Shown piece after piece: positions 1-12,657 of a DNA stretch of 64,000 nucleotides. The position numbers and the translations under genes were made by a program. The notes beneath the pieces were generated by a model, which worked only from the letters and a program-made list of their open reading frames with translations, was not told the DNA's origin and searched no databases. Numbering within the stretch: the first letter of the stretch is position 1; each line of letters starts with the position of its first letter. The DNA lies in the NCBI GenBank assembly GCA_013399875.1, contig VXAZ01003899.1, positions 1,411,817 through 1,475,816 of the forward strand. Reading direction: 5' to 3'. Source of the DNA: Gymnorhina tibicen. Its lineage: Eukaryota; Chordata; Aves; Passeriformes; Artamidae.

Positions 1-3000
1 TACTGATAATTTTTATTTCAATATTTAAACAAATTTAGTTGATTAATGTATTTGAGAAGACAAAGTTGTACTGAACTGAGTCATCCTGCAACTGAGCCTT
101 TACCATTTCATATAATCAAATATGATTATGAATATCAATTTCATAATCAAAATTTCAACTTGTTTCCACAGACAGCAGATAACTTGCTCACTTCTAGGTA
201 AAAACTGCCCACCTGCTATTTTATGTTTTTCACGTGGAATAGTGGAAAAAATACAGCTGATGTTAGCCAGCTGTTCAAATTTTCTTAACGTTAGACATTT
301 CTTTATATTCTACAAGTGCTGGTGGAACTGCCAAACCAAAACCCCTCAGCTGCAGTGCTCACTGTCAACCCATTGTACAGGAAAATTTCCATGAGGTTTA
401 GGTGACATATGAATACACTGGAATAACATGCCAAGAGCAGAAACATGGCAAACAGCAACTACCAAGATTCCAAACTTAAGAGTGGATAAATGATGTGATA
501 AGGAAAGAAGGAATATGAGAGTGATGGATACATAGCTAAAAGATGTCTAACAATACCAGGATTGGCAAGGCATACCTGGGCTCAGAACTTGGATAGAAAG
601 AGCAACACTAAGAATAAAACAGATAGGTATTGGTAAGATCTTCCAAGCAAATACTTTTTTAAGCTGAGGAAGAATCTTCCATAGCAATCAACAGAAGACC
701 AAGACTTGACGTTCAAAATTACACTGGACAAACTACACTGAAGGGACATTTCAGCATTGGTGATCAAACTGTTCTTCTCTTGCAATCTACTTCAAGCAAG
801 TATCTTTGTTAAAGTAGTGATTGTCATAAGGAACACACTTGACTGTCATAAGGAAAACAGAGTTCAGCAGCATCATCAAAAGCAACTGTAGCTACACATA
901 AGCAAGGCAACAGGAACTGCCTTCACTGCTCTGTCAAGAACAGTTTCAACTGTTAAATTCAGTTTGTGACATCCAGGTTTTGACTTATGTTTAGAAAACA
1001 GTATAGGTCTTAACTACTGTGTTTTCCATAACATTTCTTTAGGTGAGTGATTCTCTGTTTTCTGGACTTGCTTAAATTCAGCTAAAATGAAATCTCTTTA
1101 CTTTTCATTGCATTATGAAGAAACAGCCAACTGGTTTTTTGAGCTTTCTGCATCCTTTTTAACAAGGTTCTACCACACACACAAACATCTGAGCCCCACT
1201 CCACCTCACACATTAGCAGCAGCGTTCCTCAGAGAGGCTTTTTTCCAAACAATTTTAAAAGATATCTTTTCATTCTGAATTAAACAGGATGTAGGGATTG
1301 CCACCAGTGGAGGAGCAGGAATCACGAACAGCTATAACCCAACTATTCTAAGGAAATGTAAGCAAGTAATTACAAATAAAACCGCTCAAATTCATGCAAC
1401 TTGTTTGGCAACAGCAGCATAGCATAAGGAAAGCTGCTACAATTCATAACAGCATCTTGTAATAAAACAGCTTTATGCATCCCTCTCAAACTGTTTACTG
1501 CTCAAATCTCATCAGATGGCTGAGTAAGCATTACACTTTGGGACAGTAAATCTCTGTTTCCAATATGGTCTACATTCACAGACATGTACTTTTGCATTCA
1601 CTGTAAGTCACTTCCAGCTAAGCACTCATATGGAAAAAAAAAAAAAGGCAATATACAAAGATATCTGCATGCTATTTTGTCTAATCAGCTTTCTAGACTC
1701 TGAAACCATTTCAGAACCTTAAAGGATCAGTACCTCAACAGGAACTGACTGCTACCAGCAAAAGCTAATTTGAAGTTGGATGTACAACCATGAAATAGTG
1801 TTTATACAAGTCACTGTCTCTTCAACCTGTCTTCATCCACATCACTGGGGCATATAGGACATTGCTATGGCATATTTTGCTTCCATTACAGACAAACTAA
1901 AAGGTAGGAAAGGGTTTAGAAACCACCACCAAGTCTAAATTCGTGACAGAAGATGACATTATACAGGCAGATGCTTGAAGAGCTCTACTTAGATTGACAG
2001 ACAGTTCACAGAACAGACTTAACTGCAGCATCTAATTAAATCTGTACAGAAAAACACTGGGTATCATGGGTGTTTCAAAAACACAGAAAAGGGCATCACC
2101 AGACCTAATGGCTAGAAACTGAAGCCAGTTTCCAAAACCCAGAGAGAAGCCAGCATCTGCTTTTAACATGGAGGCTGAATTCCCACAGCCACTGCCCATC
2201 AGTGGAAATCATAGATTTTCTGTCTATTGATGTTTCCAGAACTTCAGAATGTGCTTCATTCAAGGACAGATTACTGGGATCAATGTAGAAATAATCTGAT
2301 GAAAGTTAATGAGGAACCCAATAGCAGGCCAAAACTGGTAGATCCTCTGACCTGAAACTCTGAATCCAGAGACAAATAATATAAAACAAAAAAACCCCAA
2401 ATGCTGGGCCCTGCTTACTCAATTATACTTCCTTATAATTTTGTTTTTCTACTGATTTATAGGCTTTAAATGAATTGGTCATCAGCACTTTGACTCAACT
2501 CCAAAACCCCTGTGGTTCTCTAAGGAAGACAATGAGCTTTGGGTGCTGTTTTTGCCTTTTTGAAAGTTTCCTTAAGTTTTTCTTACTGTGTGAAGTGTGT
2601 GCCTTTGGGTCCAGCCAGAATATTTTAAAAGCTTCTAAAAATCACATAATCCATTGAAGGTATTAGGAGAACAAACAGGGAGGACAGAGCAAATATAAAC
2701 ACAGCAATCGTCACCACGGATCAACCAGCTGTCCAGAGTCTAGAATTTAGTCCCCTGTAGTAAGACATTTCAAAAGAACACGGGGGAAAAAAATAAAGCA
2801 CAAAGTCAATTACAGACACAAAACCAAACCTAAAACCTGTTCCCAATGCATTTGAGCTGAAAACTGACTTGTGCATTGGAGCAGTGAACACCCTCTGGTG
2901 CTTATCCCATCTTCCCTGCACTCTACTAAAATACAAATATCTAATCCTTTCCTTATTTTTTCTGAAGATGCAGACTTTAAAAACATGTGGCATTGGAGAG

Positions 3001-6000
3001 TGCAACAACGTATAATCCAAAATAAATTCTGTTGTCAGTTAAACATTTGCTGAACTCCGTTTTATTTAAATAGTTCTTTCTTCCTGTACTACAAGAAAAG
3101 AGGAGGAGAAGGAAAATGGGCTAATGCCTCTTTCCCAGAAAACAAGCTTTAGAGGGGTTCCCAAGTTCACAGAAACAAAATGATAGTCACTAATGCAAAT
3201 TCAGGGCTTCATCTAAAGACTCATTTGCTGGAACATGCCTAGGATGCAGGGACAGAGATGCCCAATTCAAATCCAGATCAAATGTAAAAGCTTTTTAAAT
3301 CTGACATTTCAATGTTAATAGATGTATTAGAAGAGCATCTAAGTATCTTCCAGTTTGAGAACACTCACAACTAATCAGCCTCCCTTCCAAACACTTCTTG
3401 CTGAAAACCAGATCCTAAAAAATATCAGTTGAACTGTAGATCCTTTTGAAGAAAAGAAGACATAGAAGGTGGAATAAATTTGAATAATTTGCTCAATGTT
3501 AGCCATTTTCATTATTAGAATTAATCAATAATCATTTTCATTTATAGTATCTTTTTTAAAAATAAAACTTGTATCATCTCCCTAGAGTACATTATTTCCC
3601 TTTACAGTAGATTTTAATATGAGAAAGAGCATCCACAGATGTGTGTAAATATTACAAATTTCTTAGGAGAGTGTGTGCACATGTGTGTATGAGAAAATGG
3701 AGAAGGGTGTATAGGATCAAAAATTATTATTTTCAGTATCTGAAGTCTTAGAATTCTATTACATAGCAGAGTAAAGGGATGAGGGGGAAAAAATACACAA
3801 AGAAAAGGTTTTGTTCAACACTCAGTCAGGCCCCAGCACTACAAGACGAGCAAATAGGACTTTAGTTGAAGCACAAGACCTTTTTGCTTGATAGAAATTT
3901 GAAACTATGAAGTATAGAAAGCCTAATTTGTATTAATTTTGAAGTTCTTTTGAAAAGGTATTTGCATGAAAATGGTTACTAAGCCTATTTTAGAGTAGAC
4001 CTGAGGTTTTTCTAAAATTTTCTTTTATTCAGTGTGTGCTTACTACGTGTTGATAACATCTACTTTTTAGAAGTTATCCTTTTGTATGTAGTTTACATAA
4101 TGTGCATATAACTTTGCAAATGGTTAAAAAAAATAGAACCTAGTTTAACTTAATCATCAGTTAATGAGGAGTCCAGTAGAGAAGCAGTAAAAATAGAAGT
4201 TCTTTTTCAAAGCTAAATAAAGGAGCAAAATAGGAAAAAATAGGAGCATAAGTCTATACATACTTATGTATTTGCATCAGAAATCCCTGCATTCTGAGTC
4301 CCTAATTTAAACTGTAAACAAATGCTGATTTTTAATAATGATCAGTTGAGAGAAACTGCTAAGAATAAAAAGTTATTCCCTGAGAGAAACTGTGTGTACA
4401 GAGGATTCACATATTATGTCTAGCTGTTGTTTATCCTACAAATACATTATTAATATTAGAACAGTGCTGTGTTCGCCAGCACTGTTGTTATTAATTACTA
4501 CTGGAGTCCTCTGTCAGCATCACAGCTTCCTAACTGGTCCAGCAGGTGAGAAGAGATGAAGATGAACCTTTGTTCAGCAAGTCTGTGTCAGACACTCTGG
4601 CTCTCAATGGTCAGTCCAGATGGTCTAAGCACCCAACCACGCCCAGCAAAGTCACAATGGATGAAGATATCAAGTGCTGAAATGCCAAAAAAATAGGATG
4701 GAAGGGGAATGAAGGGGAAGCGAAAAGGAAGAGATTATCACAACTGATTTACTACCATTTGCAAACCAGAGAGCTTGCTGCTTAAAAGGGAAAAAAAAAA
4801 ATCAAAACACAAACCCCCAAACATTACAAACCAAACCCAAAAAAATAACAAAATCCACAAAATAGCAAGAGAAAACAATTTATGCATATTGAAATGGAAG
4901 TACCCCAAAGACTGAAAGTCAATCCCATGATGTTTCCCTGAAAATCCACTTCTAAAGAGACTTCCTTCTGGTTTTTATTGTGATTCAGATCTAACATACA
5001 CAAAGTTTTCGTTTAATTCCTGTTGATCAGATCATCTTGCTATTACAGCGCAAAAAGGCACTTGACTGATATTAAGGTATAAATCAGAGGAGGAGTGTTA
5101 GGTTTGGGTTTGACTTTCTTACCTTTTCCTTTCCTAAAAGCATGTTTACAGAAGGCTGCTATAAAGGTTTGTACTTTTATTTATTTGCTAGTCTAGTAAT
5201 GCTGCTACATTGCTCCATTATTAACAACTTCAACACAGATTAAAGCACAGATGAAAAGTGCTTTCATGTTTTTAAATCACTTAACAATAAGAACCTTATC
5301 ATATTTTATTATTTGGGGAGGGAGAGGGTAAGGGAAGGAGGTTTTATTCAGCATCTTTATTAAGTAAGGTACACAAATTATAATTTTTTTATTTCTCAAT
5401 AAGATTGTGCTTTCTAGACAGGAGAAATAGAAGGCAGTTGTCTCACCCTAATAAATATTTTACATTGGGACGGAGTTTCTCTTAGGTCACCATTAAAACC
5501 AAAGTAAGCCTTGATTCAAGAGAAGTGCAGGTTACATATGTGTCCTGGCTATAACAGGAAAGTTGCCTCGAGGCCGTTTCCCACACAAGCTACCCTACAT
5601 CAGATTCCATGTTAAAGGCTTCCTCCTTAAGCTTCTGCCACCTGCCTCTACCTTGAACTTCCTTTGATTATGTAACCGTACAGATGTAATGAAAATCAAC
5701 AGACTGCAGAATGCCACTCAATAACCTTGCGTGGCAAAGGAAAACTAAGAATGCGTTCTCACTCTAGACAGACTACAAGAAAAAGTTTTATTTAATGTCC
5801 TTAACCCAAATCTATGTATCAAAACATTTCATTTTTAAAAGGTCACAGGTTCTGGAAAGAAGTATTAAAACTGTAATTTCCAAAATTCAGTTGAATTTTG
5901 AAGGGATACATTAATTTTAACTGAAGAGTTGAGGATGACTCAGGTTTGATGACAAGATGATCAAAGATCTCATCTTGGTGTTATTGGGAATATGAGCAAT

Positions 6001-8455
6001 GAGAAAAAGTCTGGTCAGCCCGAGCACCTGTAAGAGTGGCTATGGCCTCTAAGTAGCAGCCCACCAGTCACTGTGAACCGTTAAAACCTTGTTTTAAGTC
6101 TGAACAACCTTCATCCCTCTCAGGAAAATATGGAAGCAACCCAGCAGGAACTGTTTCAGACTTCTGAGCTCTGAATATATTTTTTGTTGTTAGTAATTCA
6201 CTGACAAAGCATGATAAACAAAACCAGAATGAGCGCAACTTTGTCGTAACAGATTTCCAAACCCAGTCATGTGCCATCAGGAACAGCTCAAAACAGCTGT
6301 GTGAGCACTTCCAGTGCCATGGTAAAACCAAATACTTTGCAGTAAGTCAAAAGTATTTAGCTTTTCTAATAGAAGAGACAAAGTACTGAGGAAAATATCT
6401 GCATTTCCTTAAAAAAGCTTTTTTATAATAGAAGAACAAAAAGCCTCTTAAGACTATTTATTTTAAGCATGTTTATTTCCTACAGAATTTAATCCCATCC
6501 TAACACCCACTCAAAGTTAGAATAAATTTAAATGTATAAATTCCTAGATGTCTGCAGCTGGAAACTGCATGCATGAGATTAAACGAACAGAATTTCCTAC
6601 CATATGAACCACATTTTTATCCATCTAATGTTAATATAGAAAGTGAGAACAGCTACCAAATCTTAATCTAGATCTGCTTGTCACATTATCTCAAATTTCA
6701 TGTCAGTAAAACTGTTCAATCAGAAAGATATCCAGCTTTCAAATGCAAAGAATCATCATACCAACTTATTTTCTAAAAAAATTGCTTTCTGAACTTAACA
6801 AAACCAGGAAAATAAGGAGTTGCTGCTTATTATCTAACAAAAAAATTACTTCAGCTCCCTAAAATAAACACTATTTATTTAGACACAACAACACAGACTA
6901 GTAGGGGAAAAAATAACAATAATAAAAAAAATCTGAGTGTTTCAATTCAGTTACCAACGATTTTCATTCCCCTTCATAAAGAGGGCAGATAAGAACACAC
7001 TGAGAGCAGGGGAGGATGAACATTGTCAAATCAGTAATCAAGAGAAAAAGACCATTATGAAATGCTGAATAATGACCTGCAAACTAAAATGAGGCACTTG
7101 AGTTGAAGCATCAATCATCCTGATAGGGAAAAGTAATATTTAGATGACTCCTGTACAGTAAAGTAGAACAAACTGCAGTGAAAATGGCTCCAGTAGCTCA
7201 GACATTCGAGGTGCACTTTGATGCTTTATCTTAGGTAAACACCTCTAAGCAAAGAAAGATCCTCCAAGAACAGAGATTACCCCAGAAAATAGAACTGGGT
7301 GTTTGACAGACCAAGCACAAAGCAAACACTCCCACATGTCTGCGCACAAATGTCACAGAAACAAGGGATTAGACAAGGGGTTAATTATAGACACTAATTA
7401 TTAGATAGTTTGATTTAAAGGTGAAGACAGACACTGACTGCTGTCAGAATGTTTTAAACAAGATGTGTGACATGGTATCAGGTATAAGGAATGACCTTCC
7501 ATTGAATGATTTCCACAACAAATATGGTAACTTCCCATTCCCTGAGTCACAGCACTAGAAATGTGTAGCAGAGAACTATCACATGCTGTTAACAAGCACA
7601 TATACGAACCAGTAGTTTCTGCATTTAAATTATGTACCAGATGATTTACCTTCCATTGAGAAAGGCACAAAACCTATACATTTATCCCTCAAGCCTGCCT
7701 ATATCTTACCTGGTATGAACCATATCTGATTCTTCAACTGACACTAAACCAAGGCTTTTAATTCAAATGCCATATCCATAGCCAATTTAATCTGGCTATT
7801 TGGACAAGTAAACCAGATGATTAAACACAGTTCCTATGAAGCAACGTTCACTAATGGTTTCAGCAAAGAGGCTTACAACTTATTGAGACAAGCACATACC
7901 TGAATGAGAATAAACCTATGTGCGTATAGTGCACGTTTACAGGTTTTTCAACTAAAAACATTTACATTTTTAATTCATGAATCCATTGGACCTAGCAAGG
8001 ACCATTTCATAAAAAAAAGAGATTAATTCCCTGTTGGAATGAGAGCTCCTCTGGGCCAGAGGAATGCCAGAGCACAGGGATTGAATTAAAACCTTTGGAT
8101 AAACTGAGATACATGAAGTCACACCAAAGTGAAATAGAAATAGAGATTTTTAACTTTTAGTAGAAATATATGCTAAGTGCTTTAAACATTGAAAAGCTGC
8201 AGCGAAGAGACCTTAAACACAGTTTTTACTGCAGCAGTGTTACCTTTTCACAGAATTTCTCTACTTTAGACAAAACATAGGTGGAACTATACTGTTCACA
8301 TTTTTTAGATAGAGTGTTCACATAAACAACAAGAACTGATAGAAACTATGTGCACAAATCTGTGTGATACCTATGTAGGACTTGTGTAAGATTTACGACT
8401 GTTAGAATCAGACCAGGATAGGTTAAGAAAGGAAAAACTAGAATCGTGTGTTAAT
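1..8455 (-). other. TENM2: TENM2 intron interior, downstream of first coding exon
   Basis: AT-rich, CpG-poor intron sequence. No frame in it longer than about 100 codons has a recognisable domain. Low-complexity patches include an A/C-rich tract near 4790-4870, a short GT-rich stretch near 3669-3700 and a perfect 10-bp hairpin at 4460-4486. No exon, RNA gene or classifiable transposon was recognised by eye. Confidence 0.7.
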
Positions 8456-8590
8456 TTTATTGGTCAATTAACAAATATAATCCACACTTCTGTAAGTTTA
8501 GAGAGGAAGAAGAAACTGTTTACTACTTGTTGTTAGCCTGCTGCTGCTGTTGCTGCTTGGCCTTATCATGTAACCCCTTCGAACTCTGTC
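8456..8590 (-). other. CAG-tract segment with stop and AATAAA, possible cryptic terminal exon
   Basis: On the minus strand a 22-codon open stretch ends at a TAG at 8525-8523. Its last residues read KGLHDKAKQQQQQQANNK; the six Gln codons are 8555-8538 (five CAG, one CAA). An AATAAA lies at 8461-8456, about 60 bases after the stop. Pyrimidine-rich TAG or CAG acceptor-like sites lie just upstream. This resembles a short last exon or the tail of a retrocopy, but no A-tail follows the signal and I do not recognise the peptide. It could equally be a chance trinucleotide tract in the intron. Confidence 0.25.
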
Positions 8591-9403
8591 TTCAGAAAAC
8601 TATGAAACTACAAAATAAAGAACTTTAGCAGAACAGCAGCTCTCTCTGCTCTTTCACCCTAGGCCGAAAGTGTCCCATCGCTAAGCTCAACATTCCCCTT
8701 GCTTCCAAGTTCACACAGGCAGGTTACTTCAAATATTAGTTCTAGGCCTCAGTGCTGCAGTAACGTATTACAGCCAATTACTAAAGAAATCGGATGGGTT
8801 TCCTCCTTTCAGTTTTAATGCGGTCAAGGGTAAGCAATATGGGTAAGCAGTGACAAAATGAAGTAAGAGGAACCAGCACTCCCATTCCCACAGTTCAATT
8901 CCACAGCATTTAAGAACAGGAAAGGAATTCCAAGGCAGGTGATGAATAACGAATGCATGTTGGCTATATGGGGTTTTTACTATAACAGTGTTTTCACTGT
9001 CTTTTCAGCACAGATACTGTGTTAAAGAGAGTCACATTTAGGTGAAAATGCCATTATCATTTCCAAAATTAAAACCTAGGAACCAGGACATCAAGTTAGC
9101 ACATTGGCTAACCCCAAGATCTGTGCAAAAGACTCTGGTTAAGGGTCATGGCATTTGTATCCATCAGATGTTTTGATCAGCAAATTTTGGTTTGCCTCAT
9201 TTACAAACTGTGAATTTTAAAAGTACCAGAACTCTGAGAAAAGAAAGAACTTTCTAATTTAGCACAAGCAGTGGAAATAATGGTAAGATAATATCCATTC
9301 TCCTACAGTTCTTTCATTAAAACTCCTTGTAGCACTGAGATACTTTAACAAGGAACAGAGACTGTCTACTGAGGATTATCATAAAAGAAATCAGTTCTGA
9401 CTT
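8591..9403 (-). other. TENM2: TENM2 intron, first 800 bases after the coding exon
   Basis: Ordinary intron sequence directly following the donor in transcription order. Apart from a few isolated CpGs around 8660-8830 I see no repeat, exon or structured element. Confidence 0.6.
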
Positions 9404-9412
9404 TAAACATAC
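9404..9412 (-). other. TENM2: Splice donor of TENM2 first coding exon
   Basis: On the minus strand the exon ends CAAG and the intron begins GTATGTTTA, a good U2-type donor. It interrupts the Gly codon after its first base, agreeing with the RQG junction I know from teneurin-2, where the next exon continues the protein. Confidence 0.88.
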
Positions 9413-9638
9413 CTTGTCTTGGAAACTCATCTGACTCCCTGTGCACCAGGTCAGACACTCGATTTCCATAGTGCATCCTGGTGTCGTGATCATATGCCTT
9501 CAGAGTCTCACTGGAGCTGTAGGATTTCTGAGTGGGCACTCTGCAGTCCTCGCTGTCCAGCGAGGAACTCGTGTAGCGACACTCCTTCCCACAGCGGCCC
9601 CTGGTCAGAGAGCGATGCCGTCTGTCCTTTATATCCAT
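9413..9638 (-). CDS. TENM2: Teneurin-2, first coding exon (residues 1-75 plus first base of codon 76)
   Basis: Seen: an ATG at 9638-9636 opens a frame of 75 codons that runs into a splice donor after the first base of a Gly codon (phase 1). The peptide begins [14 protein letters not shown], continues through [19 protein letters not shown] and ends with [10 protein letters not shown]. Known: this is the conserved start of the teneurin cytoplasmic domain. The [15 protein letters not shown] stretch fits teneurin-2; teneurins 3 and 4 differ there. Teneurins are single-pass type II proteins with EGF repeats, NHL and YD-repeat domains, acting in trans-synaptic adhesion with latrophilins. Only the far N-terminus is here; the transmembrane segment and ectodomain are on later exons outside the window, to the left. 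Start choice: the context is ATAATGG (A at -3, G at +4) and an in-frame TGA lies upstream at 9692-9690. Reading past the donor gives 14 more codons and a stop at 9366, so the exon must be spliced. Ile at position 3 is what I recall for chicken, Val for mammals. Confidence 0.95.
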
Positions 9639-9703
9639 TATTCTGAGCCAGGCAGAGTGGTTCCAGAAAAGCCACTCTTCTATTTGGGGTCAGTCACTGT
9701 CAC
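9639..9703 (-). other. TENM2: TENM2 5' untranslated part of the first coding exon
   Basis: These 65 bases lie between the inferred acceptor and the ATG, on the same exon as the coding part. They contain an in-frame TGA at 9692-9690 and no ATG in the reading frame. This implies that at least one non-coding first exon lies further right, within this window or beyond it. Extent is inferred from the splice acceptor only. Confidence 0.75.
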
Positions 9704-9735
9704 CTAAAAACATGAAAGGATAACAAAAGAGTAAG
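9704..9735 (-). other. TENM2: Splice acceptor and branch-site region upstream of TENM2 coding exon
   Basis: Read on the minus strand, a pyrimidine-rich stretch ends in CATGTTTTTAG immediately before the exon base at 9703. A CTTAC branch-point-like motif lies at 9735-9731, with its adenine at 9732, about 28 bases from the AG. Spacing and composition fit a standard U2-type 3' splice site. Confidence 0.75.
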
Positions 9736-12462
9736 TAATGCTACCACTACATTTTGTTTTATTCTACTTTCCCTGACTTGTCCTTGAAGAACAACGTGGC
9801 ATAAATTGAGAAGAAAGGGAAGACCCACATGATGCATCCTCCAGAAACTGAAATAATCGACCTGAATCGATGGGCAGAAAAAAATTAAATGCAGTAAGAT
9901 AATTGCATTCTATCTAAATTATTGTATCACTAAAGAGTTTAAAAAATAATGATAAAAAAAACCCACTGTCATCTCTTGATTTCTGAATGAACTCTGGTAA
10001 CAACACAGAACTGACAGAATGATACTTGTTTCTGTTATGCAACAGAAGGAAAGTAGACTCAAACCAGCTTTATTTCCATTCTTCCTGCAGGAGGGCTTGC
10101 AATTAAGACTGAAGCATGCAGTAGAGTTCCATAGAGGAGATTATTCCTATTCAGCATTAATGCATTACAAAGCTGTACATTATCCCTTAACAGTGCGTTC
10201 ACAAGCAGCAGCAAGGTTAACATAATCCAAGGCCCTGCTCTGAAGGTGGAGCAGGTGTCTCCAGAGGTCCAACCCAAGCCTGACATTCCTGCGTGGCTAT
10301 GAGTGCCGGAGCACACTCTGGGGATTGGCTGCTCTTGTGCATCCCAGAACGTGACTGAATGAGTTTCTTCACAACCCCTCAAGATGACCAGTTTATCCAA
10401 CTCAGCACTCGACGTTCTTGAAAACTGTCTAAATCTCTTCTTGTTCACTGGACCAGAAAGAGAGTTTCTTACAGTGTGCCTAATTAGGACACCCTTCTTG
10501 TGGTATATAGACATTAATATATGCATTGTTAGCATGCATAAACTGCAAAATGAAAGACACTGCAGAAAGGAAGAAATACAGTAAGCACAAACACCCAGTT
10601 ACAAACAGTAACCACTGGGGCACTAATTATTTTCAGTTGGTATTAGTATGTATGTCTTTCTCTCACGGCATACTATGCCCAGGTCTGTGCTAGTCCTGAG
10701 AAATCCTCATGACAACATTTTTTTCCGGAAATTAAATCTTCCCACATAGAAAAATACTCAGATTTGTAATAAGCAAAAATTGGAACAAAACATCTTGCTT
10801 TTCTATACATGGCTAAGGAGGTGAAGGAATGGTTTGGGTGAATTTACTGGGACAGCTGAACACCTTTTCCTTGCCCTGTCCCCTCTCGGTCCAGGTTCCC
10901 TCTCCCAAGCCCACCCTGCAGAATGTGCCCAGGCCAGAAGCCTTGTTTAAACCACCAAAGCATTTCAGCCAGGATTCCTTGTGCCACCTCTGCCACCAGC
11001 AGAACAAACTGCAGCAGAAGATGATAAAACATGCAGAAGGCAGCCAAGCCTTTCATTGGGGTACTTGTTTGCACCTGCAGGACAAGAGGTCACAGCACTG
11101 GCATAGGTATTGGCTAAATCAATGCTTTTTGAAACAGATTATGGCCCTAAGAGAGAATAAATGTACTTGGCCAGAGGAGCTGGTGACCTAGAGAAAAGAT
11201 TTCTTGGCTTCATTTAGATTTGACATTTAGCCTTGTTGTGGTTTTTGGGTTTTTGTTTTTTTTTTTTTTCTTTCTGTATGTTAAAGAAGAAAGTTAGGTA
11301 ACCATGAGAAACAGCTGCTTTAAGCCACCCACAGGTACTCTGCATTCTGTGAGGAATAAGAACTGTACACATGCTTACTTTTTTCTTCTTTTTCATTTAT
11401 TTTTAACATTTCAGAGAGGAAAAAAAGTCACAAAACAACACATACAGAAAAGCCAAAACAAAAGCAAAGACATTTGGCACTTCAAACTGTCAAGGTTCGT
11501 TTTATAACTTCAGATTAAAGAGAAAGAAATACTCAACACACATTCCTGTTCCTCATCTCTCTGAACATATAGTGGCTAAGCTGACTCCTTTATGTATGAT
11601 TTTTTTACTTCAATTTTTTTGGTCCTGTAGTATTTATTAAACTGGAAAGCACAATAACTGTAAAGCATATTAACACTGGTGGCACAGTTTCTTGAAGTTT
11701 CAGGAGATATATGATCATTTAGATTAACAACGCCTGGCTCTTTGATCCCATTTTAATACTCTCTCATCAAATTCAGATATCAATATGCCACGATTATAAA
11801 CACAGAAACAGATAAATGCACTACAGCATTGGGCAAAACCTGCCAAATACTCTCTTGGAGTCCTCATGCTGCTATTCAGCACAAAAGCCTGTTATTCCAT
11901 ATGAATTCTATATTGCCTGTCAGTTCAGACAAACAAACAGCTTCTTGTTTTTATGACTGCTAAACTTAAGGCTGTCTGGCCTGATTTTTATTGTTCCTGA
12001 AAGAACATTTAATTCCTTGTTACTGTAGTTAAAAGAAGGATTTACTGTGACTGAGATAAAATTTCAGAGTACTTCCAGGACATTAGCTTATTAAAGCATC
12101 TTCTCAGACAAACAAGAGTTTTTGAAATTGTTCCCTCAATAACCATTCTTTCGTAGAGTTTTCTGCAATTCCCCTACAAATACCAAAATAAAAGGAAATG
12201 GTAAGACAGTGTTCCACTGCTTTTCATGTCTGGAAATATTCCTCAGTCGTCTACATGTGCAGAACTTGAGGCACCATGTCTGCACTACAGTAACTCCATC
12301 TGGCTAACACAAGAAAATAGAGAAATGTCCCAAGATCTTTACATTGATCTCTCATAAAGAAAACCTTGTTACAAGAATCAGACATCAGAATAAATTTGGT
12401 GAACAACTTGATTTTTATAACCAGACTATTAAAAATTTCTTGAACTTTACTAATTTTAGTAG
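9736..12462 (-). other. TENM2: TENM2 upstream intron, proximal block
   Basis: Intron sequence preceding the coding exon. It includes a CR1-like 3' remnant (listed separately), a somewhat GC-richer patch at about 10810-11110 with no recognisable coding content, and a T/G-rich tract at about 11237-11272. The open frames here, up to 158 codons at 10059-10535 on the minus strand, show no known domain. Confidence 0.6.
10231..10302 (+). repeat. CR1-like LINE 3'-end remnant
   Basis: The stretch CCCTGCTCTGAAGGTGGAG, followed by CTCCAGAGGTCCAACCC and CTGACATTCC, reads like the degenerate 3' terminus of avian CR1 elements. In those, a 'ctccagaggtcccttccaaccc' type segment precedes the terminal octamer repeats. 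Only about 70 bases can be matched by eye and no clear terminal repeat remains, so the call is tentative. Confidence 0.42.
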
Positions 12463-12466
12463 GTCC
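12463..12466. repeat. Left target-site duplication of the LTR (GTCC)
   Basis: Four bases directly before the terminal TG of the LTR, identical to the four directly after its terminal CA. The match is short, so chance agreement (about 1 in 256) cannot be excluded, but it falls exactly at both independently predicted ends. Confidence 0.65.
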
Positions 12467-12651
12467 TGTTGGGGTAGGATGCTGGCCCAGCACCAGGCAC
12501 CCACAAGAGCCGCTCGCTCACCCTCCCCTGCCACAGCTGGGCAGAAGAGGGAAAAGGAATAAAAAAGTTAACGAAGGCTTCGTAAGTGAGATAAGGACCA
12601 GGAGAAAACACTTCAAGGGTGAAATAGGCTCAGCTTAGGTTGCAAAGTGAA

Positions 12652-12657
12652 TTTATT
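12652..12657 (-). terminator. Polyadenylation signal of the LTR
   Basis: AATAAA on the minus strand within GTAATAAATTCAC, about 190 bases from the 3' LTR edge. Its place in the LTR agrees with the family as I recall it. Because the LTR is in sense to TENM2, the signal could in principle truncate the host transcript. Confidence 0.5.

Noticed and set aside
9366..9412. Extension of the teneurin frame past the donor to a stop at 9366
   Set aside because: The residues after the GT do not match teneurin-2, and a good phase-1 donor lies exactly at the conserved exon junction.
10059..10535. 158-codon open frame on the minus strand just upstream of the TENM2 coding exon
   Set aside because: No recognisable domain, partial overlap with a CR1 remnant, and no clear acceptor and donor pair linking it to the TENM2 exon in frame.
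10829..11191. 120-codon open frame on the plus strand in a GC-richer patch
   Set aside because: The translation is not recognised, competing frames are also open on the other strand, and there is no splice or promoter context.
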